DNA of 64,000 nucleotides. It comes from an uncultured Bacilli bacterium (GTDB taxonomy: Bacteria > Bacillota_I > Bacilli_A > RF39 > UBA660). The notes under the pieces were generated by a model, which was not told the DNA's origin, ran no database searches, and was given only the letters and a program-made list of their open reading frames with translations. The stretch is from positions 1 to 64,000 of the forward strand of contig CANPXB010000002.1 of assembly GCA_947585595.1 (NCBI GenBank), in the 5' to 3' direction. Shown here in pieces: positions 43,701 through 51,284 of this stretch (the stretch's first letter is position 1; the number at the start of each line of letters is the position of its first letter). A program made the position numbers and the translations under genes.

Positions 43701-45992
43701 ATCATAATGATAGAATTTAACTTCATCTATTTGAATATCATTAACATTATTAGCAACAGTTAAAGCAAAAGATACTGCTCTCGCTTCAATTGGATCTTCT
43801 AGTTTTAATAAATAATATTTACGTTCCATTTCATCGTATTGAGCCGTTAAAGTCCCTTTAACAACTTTACGATCAGTATTATCATAAATAGTATGTTCAG
43901 TGTCCCAATAATGTACTTGAATATCATTACTATTAGGTCCACCTGATTTTAATGAAGCTGCATAACTATCTGGAACAGTTAAAACAAATTCATCCATTTT
44001 ATATAAATTATCTAAAACAATAACTGGAGCTCCTGTATTAAAACCATTATGAGCAGATATTTGCCAATCTTTATGAGCCCAATAAGTATTAAAGTCATCA
44101 TCAACCATTGAATACTTATTATCATTGGTCATTGTTCCTGTATGATAATGAACTTCTTTAATATGATTTGTTTTACCATTTTCTACTGTATCATTAATTA
44201 ATTTATATTTAGGATATATTACTGCACCATTAGCTTTAGTTCTAGCTTTAACTAATGTATAGTCATTACTCTCCCCAATTTCATTAACACCTATTACATA
44301 TCCTTCATATTCAGTACCAGCTTTTAATCCTCTTGCTTGATAATTATCAGTTTGAAGATTATCTACTAATGTATATTCATTAGTACCTACTTCACGATAG
44401 TAAAGTTTATAGTATTGGGTATCATCCATCTTTTTCCACTTGAAATCGATACCACCATAAGCACCTACAGCACTCACCATATCTACTTTAGGAGCACGTC
44501 CATTAGCTTTCGGAGTTCCCTCATGAGCATCACTCCATCCACTGCGCCATTCTTGGTTACTAGATTGAACATAAATTTTATATGTTTGATAATTTTTTAA
44601 ATCTTCAATCGTAAAAGTTGGAAAAGTTGTTTGGAAAATAACTCCATTCATCTTACCACCAACTATTTTAATTTCATAACCAGTTACATTTGGTACACTA
44701 TCAAATGTAATAGTTAATTGTTCACTCTTAGTATCATCAATATGAATATTTTGTGGTGTATAAAAACCATCTGGTTCTTTTGTTTCTACTTTTACATTAT
44801 TTAAGAATTCTACTTTAGCTATTTCTGCTAAATTAGTACTAGAAGATTCTGTAATAACAATCGTTACTTTTTTAACTGCTACTTGTTTGCCTAAATCAAC
44901 CTTAATAGTATCATCAGAATTATCTTCCGTAAATAAATGAACTCCTTCTAATCCTTGATCAGGATCATCAACTGTATATTCTAAAGTTTCATTACTATCA
45001 TCTATAACAAGTAATTTCATTTTCTGTGGAACATTTTCTTGTCCAACTCCAATTCTTACTTCACTCATTTCGATAGCTTTATCTTCACTACCACCTAAGT
45101 CTAAATCTAGTTGAATTGGATTTTCTTCTGATATATCACTATTACTTTTTAATTTTACTGTTCCATCTTCATTAAATAAATTATCTAAACTACTACCTTC
45201 TTCTAATATTGTTCCTTCAGCTAAACAAAATGAAACATTATCACTATTCATTATGGCGCTAGTATCCTCTATTTTAATTTTCTTTTCACTAGAATTAATA
45301 ATCGCTGTAATATAATTTAAATCTGCTACATCAACACTACCATCTAAATTTAAATCTTTACTAAGATCATTACTTTCTATTGCTTTAATCATTTCTTTTT
45401 CATCATTAGTATCTACTTTATTATCTTGGTTAACATCACCAATTTCAAATAACCCTTTTTCATCAGATAAACTAATTCTTTTTGAAAAATCTTTTAATTC
45501 TACTGGAACATTATAAGTAACAAAATTCTTTCCCTTAAATTCTAAATTATATTTACCAGTATTTAAGGAATATAAATTTATACTATAATAAACAAGATTA
45601 TTATTTTCTAAATTACCTCCAAGTAATTTTCCATCATAACCACGTTTAGTAATCATTACACGGATGTTTTGTGAATTTCCTTCACTACCTAAACTAATAT
45701 GGTTTTCATAAATACCATCTTGTGCACTATTCACATCACTTAAATTAATTGATGCTTTATTATTACTTTCATCAGTTATTGATAGAACTATTCCATTATC
45801 TTTACCATCTCTAACTGGTAATGCTAATTGAAATTCTATTTCTATATTTCCTTTAGCTTTGATATTATTAGCACTAATAGTTGTTATTTTACTAATATCA
45901 CTTTCTAAAGCCATTACTACTAATGGTGAAATGTTATTGAATAACATTGCCATTACTAATAAAATTGATAAAATCCTGTTCCAAAATTTCAT
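40764..45992 (-). CDS. Secreted M60-family (enhancin-like) metallopeptidase with internal dockerin-like repeat, FN3-like and F5/8C-like domains
   Basis: GISHEVGHQINLSGTVFAEVTNN (HExGH...E); dockerin-like GDVNQDNKVDTNDEKEMIKAIESNDLSKDLNLDGSVDVADLNYITAIIN; signal peptide. Confidence 0.88.
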   Translation of the reverse strand: MKFWNRILSILLVMAMLFNNISPLVVMALESDISKITTISANNIKAKGNIEIEFQLALPVRDGKDNGIVLSITDESNNKASINLSDVNSAQDGIYENHISLGSEGNSQNIRVMITKRGYDGKLLGGNLENNNLVYYSINLYSLNTGKYNLEFKGKNFVTYNVPVELKDFSKRISLSDEKGLFEIGDVNQDNKVDTNDEKEMIKAIESNDLSKDLNLDGSVDVADLNYITAIINSSEKKIKIEDTSAIMNSDNVSFCLAEGTILEEGSSLDNLFNEDGTVKLKSNSDISEENPIQLDLDLGGSEDKAIEMSEVRIGVGQENVPQKMKLLVIDDSNETLEYTVDDPDQGLEGVHLFTEDNSDDTIKVDLGKQVAVKKVTIVITESSSTNLAEIAKVEFLNNVKVETKEPDGFYTPQNIHIDDTKSEQLTITFDSVPNVTGYEIKIVGGKMNGVIFQTTFPTFTIEDLKNYQTYKIYVQSSNQEWRSGWSDAHEGTPKANGRAPKVDMVSAVGAYGGIDFKWKKMDDTQYYKLYYREVGTNEYTLVDNLQTDNYQARGLKAGTEYEGYVIGVNEIGESNDYTLVKARTKANGAVIYPKYKLINDTVENGKTNHIKEVHYHTGTMTNDNKYSMVDDDFNTYWAHKDWQISAHNGFNTGAPVIVLDNLYKMDEFVLTVPDSYAASLKSGGPNSNDIQVHYWDTEHTIYDNTDRKVVKGTLTAQYDEMERKYYLLKLEDPIEARAVSFALTVANNVNDIQIDEVKFYHYDSLVDDVAKLFTDDLRLVLADGVNQEKIDELRKRANEQDHGEDNPYKASILADLEYAEKILKDEKIDDVIELNPNISNYYNNHVKFAMTISDYQPLGVIARPGETLNVYVGSNGPINAQIVFTQYHAEASEWNSVVSLNKGLNIIQVPTIGSSVDAERGGSVYIRYTSTPNANTPIKVRVSGGTKIPMVDTTLLMDDTEKKAEIKKYIEELKNYNSKLDSVYASEGKGTFNKGTSVLGSTEIVTKYGLFSVSSKAVEDALDSGLTSTDQKVDRLYESMEAFDEMMEFFYRQKGFIETDDTKSADKMPKARINIRYMQMFYGAFMYAGGYHVGIEYGSIGGLVTAHRNRADATGYFGWGISHEVGHQINLSGTVFAEVTNNIYALLAQTSNDKDNSRLELQGYDKIYDKVTSHTIGRAQNVFVQLGMYWQLHLAYDEGKTFEDKDSVLARVNKIGRAYSNTEKKYSRDDLTILFASKAVEKDLTKFFETWGLYASDTLKAEIKELGYPEETRPIYYLNDKAWRYKLAGSQGITNDADILTASIKNTDAGNKRVTINLGLKADSDKILGYEILRNDVPIAFVENKDNVSEFVDNVGAENNRAYTYSVVAYDYYLTPTKKVTLEEVKIAHDGSVKKDAFTITSNVKEPNEVVNAEDEKMDYSTLKVNNLIDGRVDTVFKGTEKIKQYNISGDKPSASDDNSNAYVIINLNNSMSVSGIKYKAIVTDGALDSNTINKYNIYVSATGNDNSWTLAGTGSFDLSAESAEKTIYFMKEGTDSKNQLWTYNNITYIKIESVGNITGLSGAEIDVIAPPGDNVDIDVDNGKPSIGVLEEDYCYLTEGCKDEVKDENGKVKGKIEAGSVVIKGTYRGNPAFNVLLIGNASNGTKNYGGYQLIFAELNSDKSVYEVASGTWLYVMTKEQYEAMLAAEESIRAYLYRVNDAETNEGQRLTSTSKAVNVKELGYNQLPKMKITSSDLNSNKE

Positions 45993-45999
45993 ATAAATT

Positions 46000-46143
46000 C
46001 ACCTCGCTAATATTATATAGTATGACAAGATTTCTGACAATAGAATTCTTTCATTTTTCGCCTAAAATATCCCAAAAAGTTCTACATATTAAGAATCTTA
46101 ATATAATAATATTAAGTAATAACTATTTATTATTAGCGAGGTG
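46000..46143. repeat. Imperfect inverted repeat (22-bp arms, 2 mismatches) flanking the M60/recombinase divergent intergenic region
   Basis: 46000-46021 CACCTCGCTAATATTATATAGT versus reverse complement of 46122-46143 CACCTCGCTAATAATAAATAGT. Confidence 0.8.
46012..46040 (-). promoter_or_regulatory. Putative sigma-A promoter of the M60-cohesin operon
   Basis: Minus strand TTGTCA-N17-TATAAT, with a second TTGTCA inside the spacer. Confidence 0.6.
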
Positions 46144-46245
46144 ATTTATTATAACTTTCCATATTACTAATTTGTATCAAAATATAACTAAAGAAATTAT
46201 TAATTATAAACTATCTCTTATTATTAAATTAATGGAGCAGAATTA

Positions 46246-47754
46246 ATGAATAATTATCTAAGAGTTGGTATCTATTTAAGATTATCTAAAGAAGATAAAG
46301 ATAAACTAAATAAAGAAGATGATAGTGAGTCAATCAAGAATCAACGCCATCTTCTTTATGATTATATATCTCATCATAATAACTTTATCTTAGTTGATGA
46401 ATATTGTGATGAAGACTTATCTGGTGCCGGTACTTATCGTCCTGAATTTAATCGTTTAATTAATGATTGTGAAAATAAAAAAATCGATATTGTTCTATGT
46501 AAAAGTCAATCCAGATTCTCTCGTGATATGGAGATAATCGAAAAGTATCTTCATAATAAATTTAATGAATGGCATATTAGATTTATCAGTCTTGCTGATA
46601 ATGCTGATACTTTTAATTTAGGTAACAAAAAAGCTCGTCAAATAAATGGTTTAGTTAATGAATGGTACTTAGAAGATATATCTAATAATATTCGTAGTGC
46701 TTTTAATTCTAAAATGAAACAAGGTGAACTAATCTCCCCATTCGCCCCATTCGGTTATGACATTAATCCTTTAGATAATAATAAATTAATCATTGATTCT
46801 CCTGCTTCTTTAATAGTTAAAGACATCTTTAATCTTTACTTAAAAGGATATAGTTTTACTAAAATAGCTAATTATTTAAATAAACAAAATATCCCTAGTC
46901 CATCCTATTATAAATATTTAAAAGGTATTAAACTTAATATCGTTAGTTCTAAAAAAAGAGAAGATATCTTATGGTCGAATAATGCTATTAAAAATATTTT
47001 AACTAATGAAGTATATATTGGTAATTTAATTCAAGGCAAAAGAACTACTATTAGTTATAAAAATCATAAAGTAATCAAAAAAGAACCTCATACCTGGTTA
47101 AAATCATTAAATACTCATGAACCAATTATTTCTAAGGATATCTTTAATAAAGTTCAAAGTATTATTAAAACTAAAAGTAAACCTCTTAAAAAAACTGGTC
47201 TTCTCAATCCCTTTTCCCATAAAGTATATTGTTTAGAATGTCATCACTTAATGCGGAAGAAAAATTCATCTCTTCACGAATATCTTTATTGTCCAAACCC
47301 TCTATGTTCTAACCCTTCAATTAGATATGATACATTATCTAATCTTATTTTAAATCATTTAAATTCTTTAATAAAAAACTATTATAAAGAAGAATTATTT
47401 CATAACTACCTAAATAAATTAAATAAAGACAATAACTTAATTAAAGAACAAAAAGAATTAGAAACTAAGATTAAACATAATCAAAATATCTTTATAACTT
47501 TATATGAAGATAAACTAAACAACTTAATAACTCCATTAGAATATAAAAAATTACTAAGTACCTACCAAAAACAAAATATTATTTATAAAAAAGAACTTAA
47601 ACAAATAAAAAATAAATTATTAGCAAAAGAAAATATCTCTTTCAATCAATTTACTAATTTAAATAAAATAATTACTGATGAATTTATTACTAAAATATAT
47701 ATTAGTAAAATAAATAAACAAAATAGAGAGATAAAAATTATTTGGAATATATAG
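46246..47754 (+). CDS. Large serine recombinase (element 2 integrase)
   Basis: GIYLRLSKEDKDKLNKEDDSESIKNQRHLLYDYI, DEDLSGAGTYRPEFNRLINDCENKKIDIVLCKSQSRFSRDMEIIEKYL; zinc-ribbon and coiled-coil C-terminus. Confidence 0.93.
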   Translation: MNNYLRVGIYLRLSKEDKDKLNKEDDSESIKNQRHLLYDYISHHNNFILVDEYCDEDLSGAGTYRPEFNRLINDCENKKIDIVLCKSQSRFSRDMEIIEKYLHNKFNEWHIRFISLADNADTFNLGNKKARQINGLVNEWYLEDISNNIRSAFNSKMKQGELISPFAPFGYDINPLDNNKLIIDSPASLIVKDIFNLYLKGYSFTKIANYLNKQNIPSPSYYKYLKGIKLNIVSSKKREDILWSNNAIKNILTNEVYIGNLIQGKRTTISYKNHKVIKKEPHTWLKSLNTHEPIISKDIFNKVQSIIKTKSKPLKKTGLLNPFSHKVYCLECHHLMRKKNSSLHEYLYCPNPLCSNPSIRYDTLSNLILNHLNSLIKNYYKEELFHNYLNKLNKDNNLIKEQKELETKIKHNQNIFITLYEDKLNNLITPLEYKKLLSTYQKQNIIYKKELKQIKNKLLAKENISFNQFTNLNKIITDEFITKIYISKINKQNREIKIIWNI

Positions 47755-47769
47755 TGTCTTTATTTCCTT

Positions 47770-47782
47770 CAAAGAGTTGCTT
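47770..47782 (+). repeat. Element 2 right core repeat
   Basis: CAAAGAGTTGCTT. Confidence 0.85.
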
Positions 47783-48111
47783 TAATCAGAACACTTGCTA
47801 TTAAACCTGATATTCTTTTCTTAGATGAACCATTCTCTGCTTTAGATTTCCCTACTAGTTTAGAAGTAAGTAATGATGTTTATCGTATTATTAAAGAAGA
47901 AAAGAAAACCGCTATTATGGTTACTCATGATATATCATCAGCTATTAGTATGGCCGATAAAATTATTGTCTTAAGTAAAGGACCTTCCATAATTAAAAAT
48001 ATTTATCAAATAAAATTAACTAAAAAAGATATACCAACTATTAATCGTCAAGATGATAAATTTAATTACTATTATGATTTAATCATGAAAGACTTAGATA
48101 ATATTGTCTAA
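47771..48111 (+). pseudogene. ABC transporter ATPase, 3' portion
   Basis: In-frame [31 protein letters not shown]...IMVTHDISSAISMADKI. Confidence 0.88.
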
Positions 48112-48886
48112 AGAACAAGAACTATTTTTAAAGAAGTATAAAAAAAATAAAAGAATTATTCTTTTAATTCAAATTCTCATCATTGTTGCTTTTCTTCTAA
48201 TATGGGAATTACTAAGTAGATATCATCTTATTAATTCTTTTATTTTTAGTAGTCCTACTAAAGTAATTAAAACTATTTATCATCTATATCTTAAACAAGA
48301 ATTATTTAAACATATATTAATAACTATCTATGAAACTATTATATCTTTTATTATTGGTTTATTTATAAGTATTATTTTATCAATCTTATTATATCTATAT
48401 CATAACTTTTATAAAGTAATGGATCCTTATTTAACTTGTTTAAATTCCTTACCTAAAGTAGCATTAGGTCCCATGATAATTATTATCGCCGGTGCTAATA
48501 CCAAAAGTATTATTCTTATGGCTATCTTAATTAATGTTATTGTTAGTACTATTGTTATTACCAATGGTTTTTATAATACTGATAAAATCAAATTAAAATT
48601 AATGTTATCTTTAAAAGCTAATAAATATCAAACATTAAAATATTTAGTTATACCAAGTTCTTATAAAACAATTATATCTTCTTTTAAATTAGGTATAAGT
48701 ATGAGTTTGATTGGTGTTATAACCGGTGAATTTCTAGTTAGTCGTGCTGGTTTAGGTTATTTGATTATCTATGGTACACAAGTCTTTAATCTAGACTTAG
48801 TAATTAGTGGTATTTTACTTTTAATTATCATATCATTTATTCTATATAAATTAGTTGAATTATTAGAACATAAATTATTAAGTTAG
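48104..48886 (+). CDS. ABC transporter permease
   Basis: BPD_transp_1 pattern, NSLPKVALGPMIIIIAGANTKS, six-TM topology; overlaps the ATPase end. Confidence 0.88.
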   Translation: MSKEQELFLKKYKKNKRIILLIQILIIVAFLLIWELLSRYHLINSFIFSSPTKVIKTIYHLYLKQELFKHILITIYETIISFIIGLFISIILSILLYLYHNFYKVMDPYLTCLNSLPKVALGPMIIIIAGANTKSIILMAILINVIVSTIVITNGFYNTDKIKLKLMLSLKANKYQTLKYLVIPSSYKTIISSFKLGISMSLIGVITGEFLVSRAGLGYLIIYGTQVFNLDLVISGILLLIIISFILYKLVELLEHKLLS

Positions 48887-48956
48887 GGGGTCAAAGAAGT
48901 AAATTTATATTTACTTTTTTGTTGTATGAAGGTTTTCAAAAAAATAAAGAAGAATA

Positions 48957-48986
48957 TTGACGAACACTAGTTCGTTATTGTATAAT
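48957..48986 (+). promoter_or_regulatory. Sigma-A-like promoter overlapped by a LexA-box-like palindrome
   Basis: TTGACG (48957-48962), 18-bp spacer, TATAAT (48981-48986); ACGAAC-ACTA-GTTCGT at 48960-48975. Confidence 0.65.
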
Positions 48987-48992
48987 TATCTT

Positions 48993-49165
48993 ACAGGGAA
49001 GATGGTTATGATTATAAGTTGTATATAAGTTGTATAAAAAATAGTGTACGGTGGCGACCATCGGAATTTAGGCTTGTGGAGGAGGAAACTCCAGCGAAGC
49101 AAGAAAAAGAAACCGCGAGATTTCTTAATGTAAAATAATCATTTTAGTTATTTATTTTACTTTTG
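48993..49165 (+). ncRNA. Candidate structured RNA of unknown family
   Basis: GC-rich segment in an AT-rich genome; hairpins CGGTGG-CGA-CCATCG, TGGAG-GAGGAAA-CTCCA (nested in GCTTG...CAAG), AAGAAA...TTTCTT; terminator GTAAAATAA...TTATTTTAC-TTTT. Confidence 0.5.
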
Positions 49166-49239
49166 TTCTTGTAAATATAAAGATATATTAAATAAGATAA
49201 TAAAATTATTATGTTATAATTTACATAGTAGGTGGTTAA

Positions 49240-50340
49240 ATGAGTACAAAGAAAAAAGAAAAAGCCCTAGATAATAAATGTCCTAGTTGTAAAGCCCCTA
49301 TCTTTTTTAACCCTAGTCTTGGTAAATGGAAATGTGAGTATTGTGATAGTGAATTTACTTTAGAAGAAATTCAAGCTAAAACTAACGCTGGTAAATTAGA
49401 AAATAATGAAGCACCAGAAAAAGAAGTTCAACCTGTTGAAGAAGATAATACTAATTATGTTTCTTATCGTTGTGAAAACTGTGGTGCTGAAATAATTACT
49501 GATGAAGAAACAGCTGCTACATTCTGTTTATATTGTGGTAATACAGCTATTTTAAAAAATAAATTATCAGGTAAGTTTGCTCCTAATTATGTTATTCCTT
49601 TTAAAGTACCAAAGGAAAAAGCAATTGAAGCATTCAAAGGTTTATCTAAAGGACGTCCTTTTGTTCCTAAAGATTTTAATAACGAAAATAATATTGAAAA
49701 AATTAAAGGTTTATATGTTCCATTTTGGTTATTTGATGTTGATGTTGAAGGCTCATTAGATTGTGATGCTACATCAATTAGCACATGGACTTCAGGTGAT
49801 TATCAATATACTAAAAAAGATATATATAAAATATTCCGTACTGGTAATATGAAATTTAACAATATTCCCGCTGATGGTTCAACTAGATTTGATGACAAAA
49901 TTATGAATTCGATAGAACCATTTAATTTTAAAGAACTAGTTCCATATAACCATGCTTATTTAGCTGGCTTTTATGCTGAAAAATATGATACTGAAGCTGA
50001 TCAAGTTTCAAACATAGCTATGGATAGAGCTAAAGAAACAGCTAAAGATACTATGTATAACGATAGTTTAGCTTATAGTACTAAAATAATTACTAATAAC
50101 ACTTTAGTTCCAGCTATCAGTGAAAAAAAATATGTTTTACTACCTGTCTGGATGGTTAATGTTAAATATAAAGATAAATATTATATCTTTGCTATGAATG
50201 GTCAAACTGGTGAATTCATTGGTAATATACCATTAGACACAAATAAAGTAATTCTTTGGACTATTTTAATTTTTGTTGGTGTATTTGCTTTAGTTATCTT
50301 AATAAGTTTTATCTTTCATATCGTGGGAGGTATAGCATGA
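49240..50340 (+). CDS. TFIIB-type zinc-ribbon protein with C-terminal TM (YdjG-like)
   Basis: Two CxxC zinc-ribbon pairs (CPSCKAPIFFNPSLGKWKCEYC; CENCGAEI...CLYCGN); C-terminal TM. Confidence 0.75.
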   Translation: MSTKKKEKALDNKCPSCKAPIFFNPSLGKWKCEYCDSEFTLEEIQAKTNAGKLENNEAPEKEVQPVEEDNTNYVSYRCENCGAEIITDEETAATFCLYCGNTAILKNKLSGKFAPNYVIPFKVPKEKAIEAFKGLSKGRPFVPKDFNNENNIEKIKGLYVPFWLFDVDVEGSLDCDATSISTWTSGDYQYTKKDIYKIFRTGNMKFNNIPADGSTRFDDKIMNSIEPFNFKELVPYNHAYLAGFYAEKYDTEADQVSNIAMDRAKETAKDTMYNDSLAYSTKIITNNTLVPAISEKKYVLLPVWMVNVKYKDKYYIFAMNGQTGEFIGNIPLDTNKVILWTILIFVGVFALVILISFIFHIVGGIA

Positions 50341-51263
50341 AAAAAATAATTTTTACTATTTTATTATTCTTAATTAGTTTTAATATCTGTTATGCATCTA
50401 CTAATACCTATGAAAGAACAGAAGATAATCTTCGTGTTAATAAAAAATGGGATATTAACTATAAAAATATTAATGATGTCTTAGAAACTCCAAGTGTAGA
50501 TGCCTCAGAAAAAGTTTATGACTTTGCTAACATATTAACTGACGAAGAAGAAAAAGAGCTAAAAAAACTAAGCGATGAATTTATCGCTGAAACTGGCTTT
50601 GATTTAGTTTTCGTCTTTGATAGTTTTTCATATTCTAAAGATAATCAAAACGAAGACTATGCTGCTAATTTTTATGATTACAATGACTTTGGTATTGATG
50701 ATGAAAAATATAGTGGTATCTTATTCCTTATAAATGAATATCCCAATCAAAGATATTATAATATGTATACATTTGGTAATGCTCAATTATATTATCAATC
50801 TGCCAGAACCGAACCAATTTTAGATGACGTTTATTATAATCTTTATAATAAAAATTATATGGATGGTTTAAAAACATTTATCGAAGATTGTTATGATTAT
50901 TATGAAGAAGGCATTCAACCAGATTTAAAAGATTACTACATCGATGATATGGGATACCTTCAAAAGCATTACAAACCACCAATTCTTATTGGTTTATTAG
51001 TTTCTCTAATTGTTACAGCAATTACCATAGGTATCTTAGTTAAGAAAAACTTTATGATTGCTCAAGAAACGAAAGCTCTTGAATACTTAGATCAAAATAG
51101 TATTCACTATACTAGAAAGTTAGATCAATTTATTACATCCCACACTACATCACATTATATTTCATCAAGTAGTGGTGGCGGTTACTCTGGTGGTGGAAGT
51201 TATCATAGTAGTAGTGGTTCATCTGGTGGTGGACACTCATCAGGTGGCGGAAGACACATGTAA
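50337..51263 (+). CDS. TPM-domain protein (YdjH/YgcG-like) with Gly/Ser-rich tail
   Basis: VYDFANILTDEEEKELKKLSDEFIAETGFDLVFV, TM, SSSGGGYSGGGSYHSSSGSSGGG; ATG overlaps the preceding stop. Confidence 0.78.
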   Translation: MKKIIFTILLFLISFNICYASTNTYERTEDNLRVNKKWDINYKNINDVLETPSVDASEKVYDFANILTDEEEKELKKLSDEFIAETGFDLVFVFDSFSYSKDNQNEDYAANFYDYNDFGIDDEKYSGILFLINEYPNQRYYNMYTFGNAQLYYQSARTEPILDDVYYNLYNKNYMDGLKTFIEDCYDYYEEGIQPDLKDYYIDDMGYLQKHYKPPILIGLLVSLIVTAITIGILVKKNFMIAQETKALEYLDQNSIHYTRKLDQFITSHTTSHYISSSSGGGYSGGGSYHSSSGSSGGGHSSGGGRHM

Positions 51264-51284
51264 AAAGTTCTCAAACGAGAACTT

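Larger units (their letters stand above)
39735..47782. mobile_element. Element 2: serine-recombinase integrative element (~8.0 kb) in the ATPase signature motif
   Basis: 13-bp direct repeat CAAAGAGTTGCTT at 39735-39747 and 47770-47782; deletion restores [32 protein letters not shown]. Confidence 0.9.

Noticed and set aside
22117-47782. Prophage interpretation of the accessory region
   Set aside because: Two serine recombinases but no capsid, portal, terminase, tail, lysis or replication genes.
22117-47782. ICE/conjugative element
   Set aside because: No relaxase, VirB4/TraG-type ATPase or other conjugation genes recognised; at most mobilisable or integrase-only.
48993-49165. RNase P, SRP, tmRNA or a common riboswitch
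   Set aside because: Conserved cores recalled for these families (e.g. GAGGAAAGTCC context, GGAAGGAAGCAGC) are not present; kept as unidentified.
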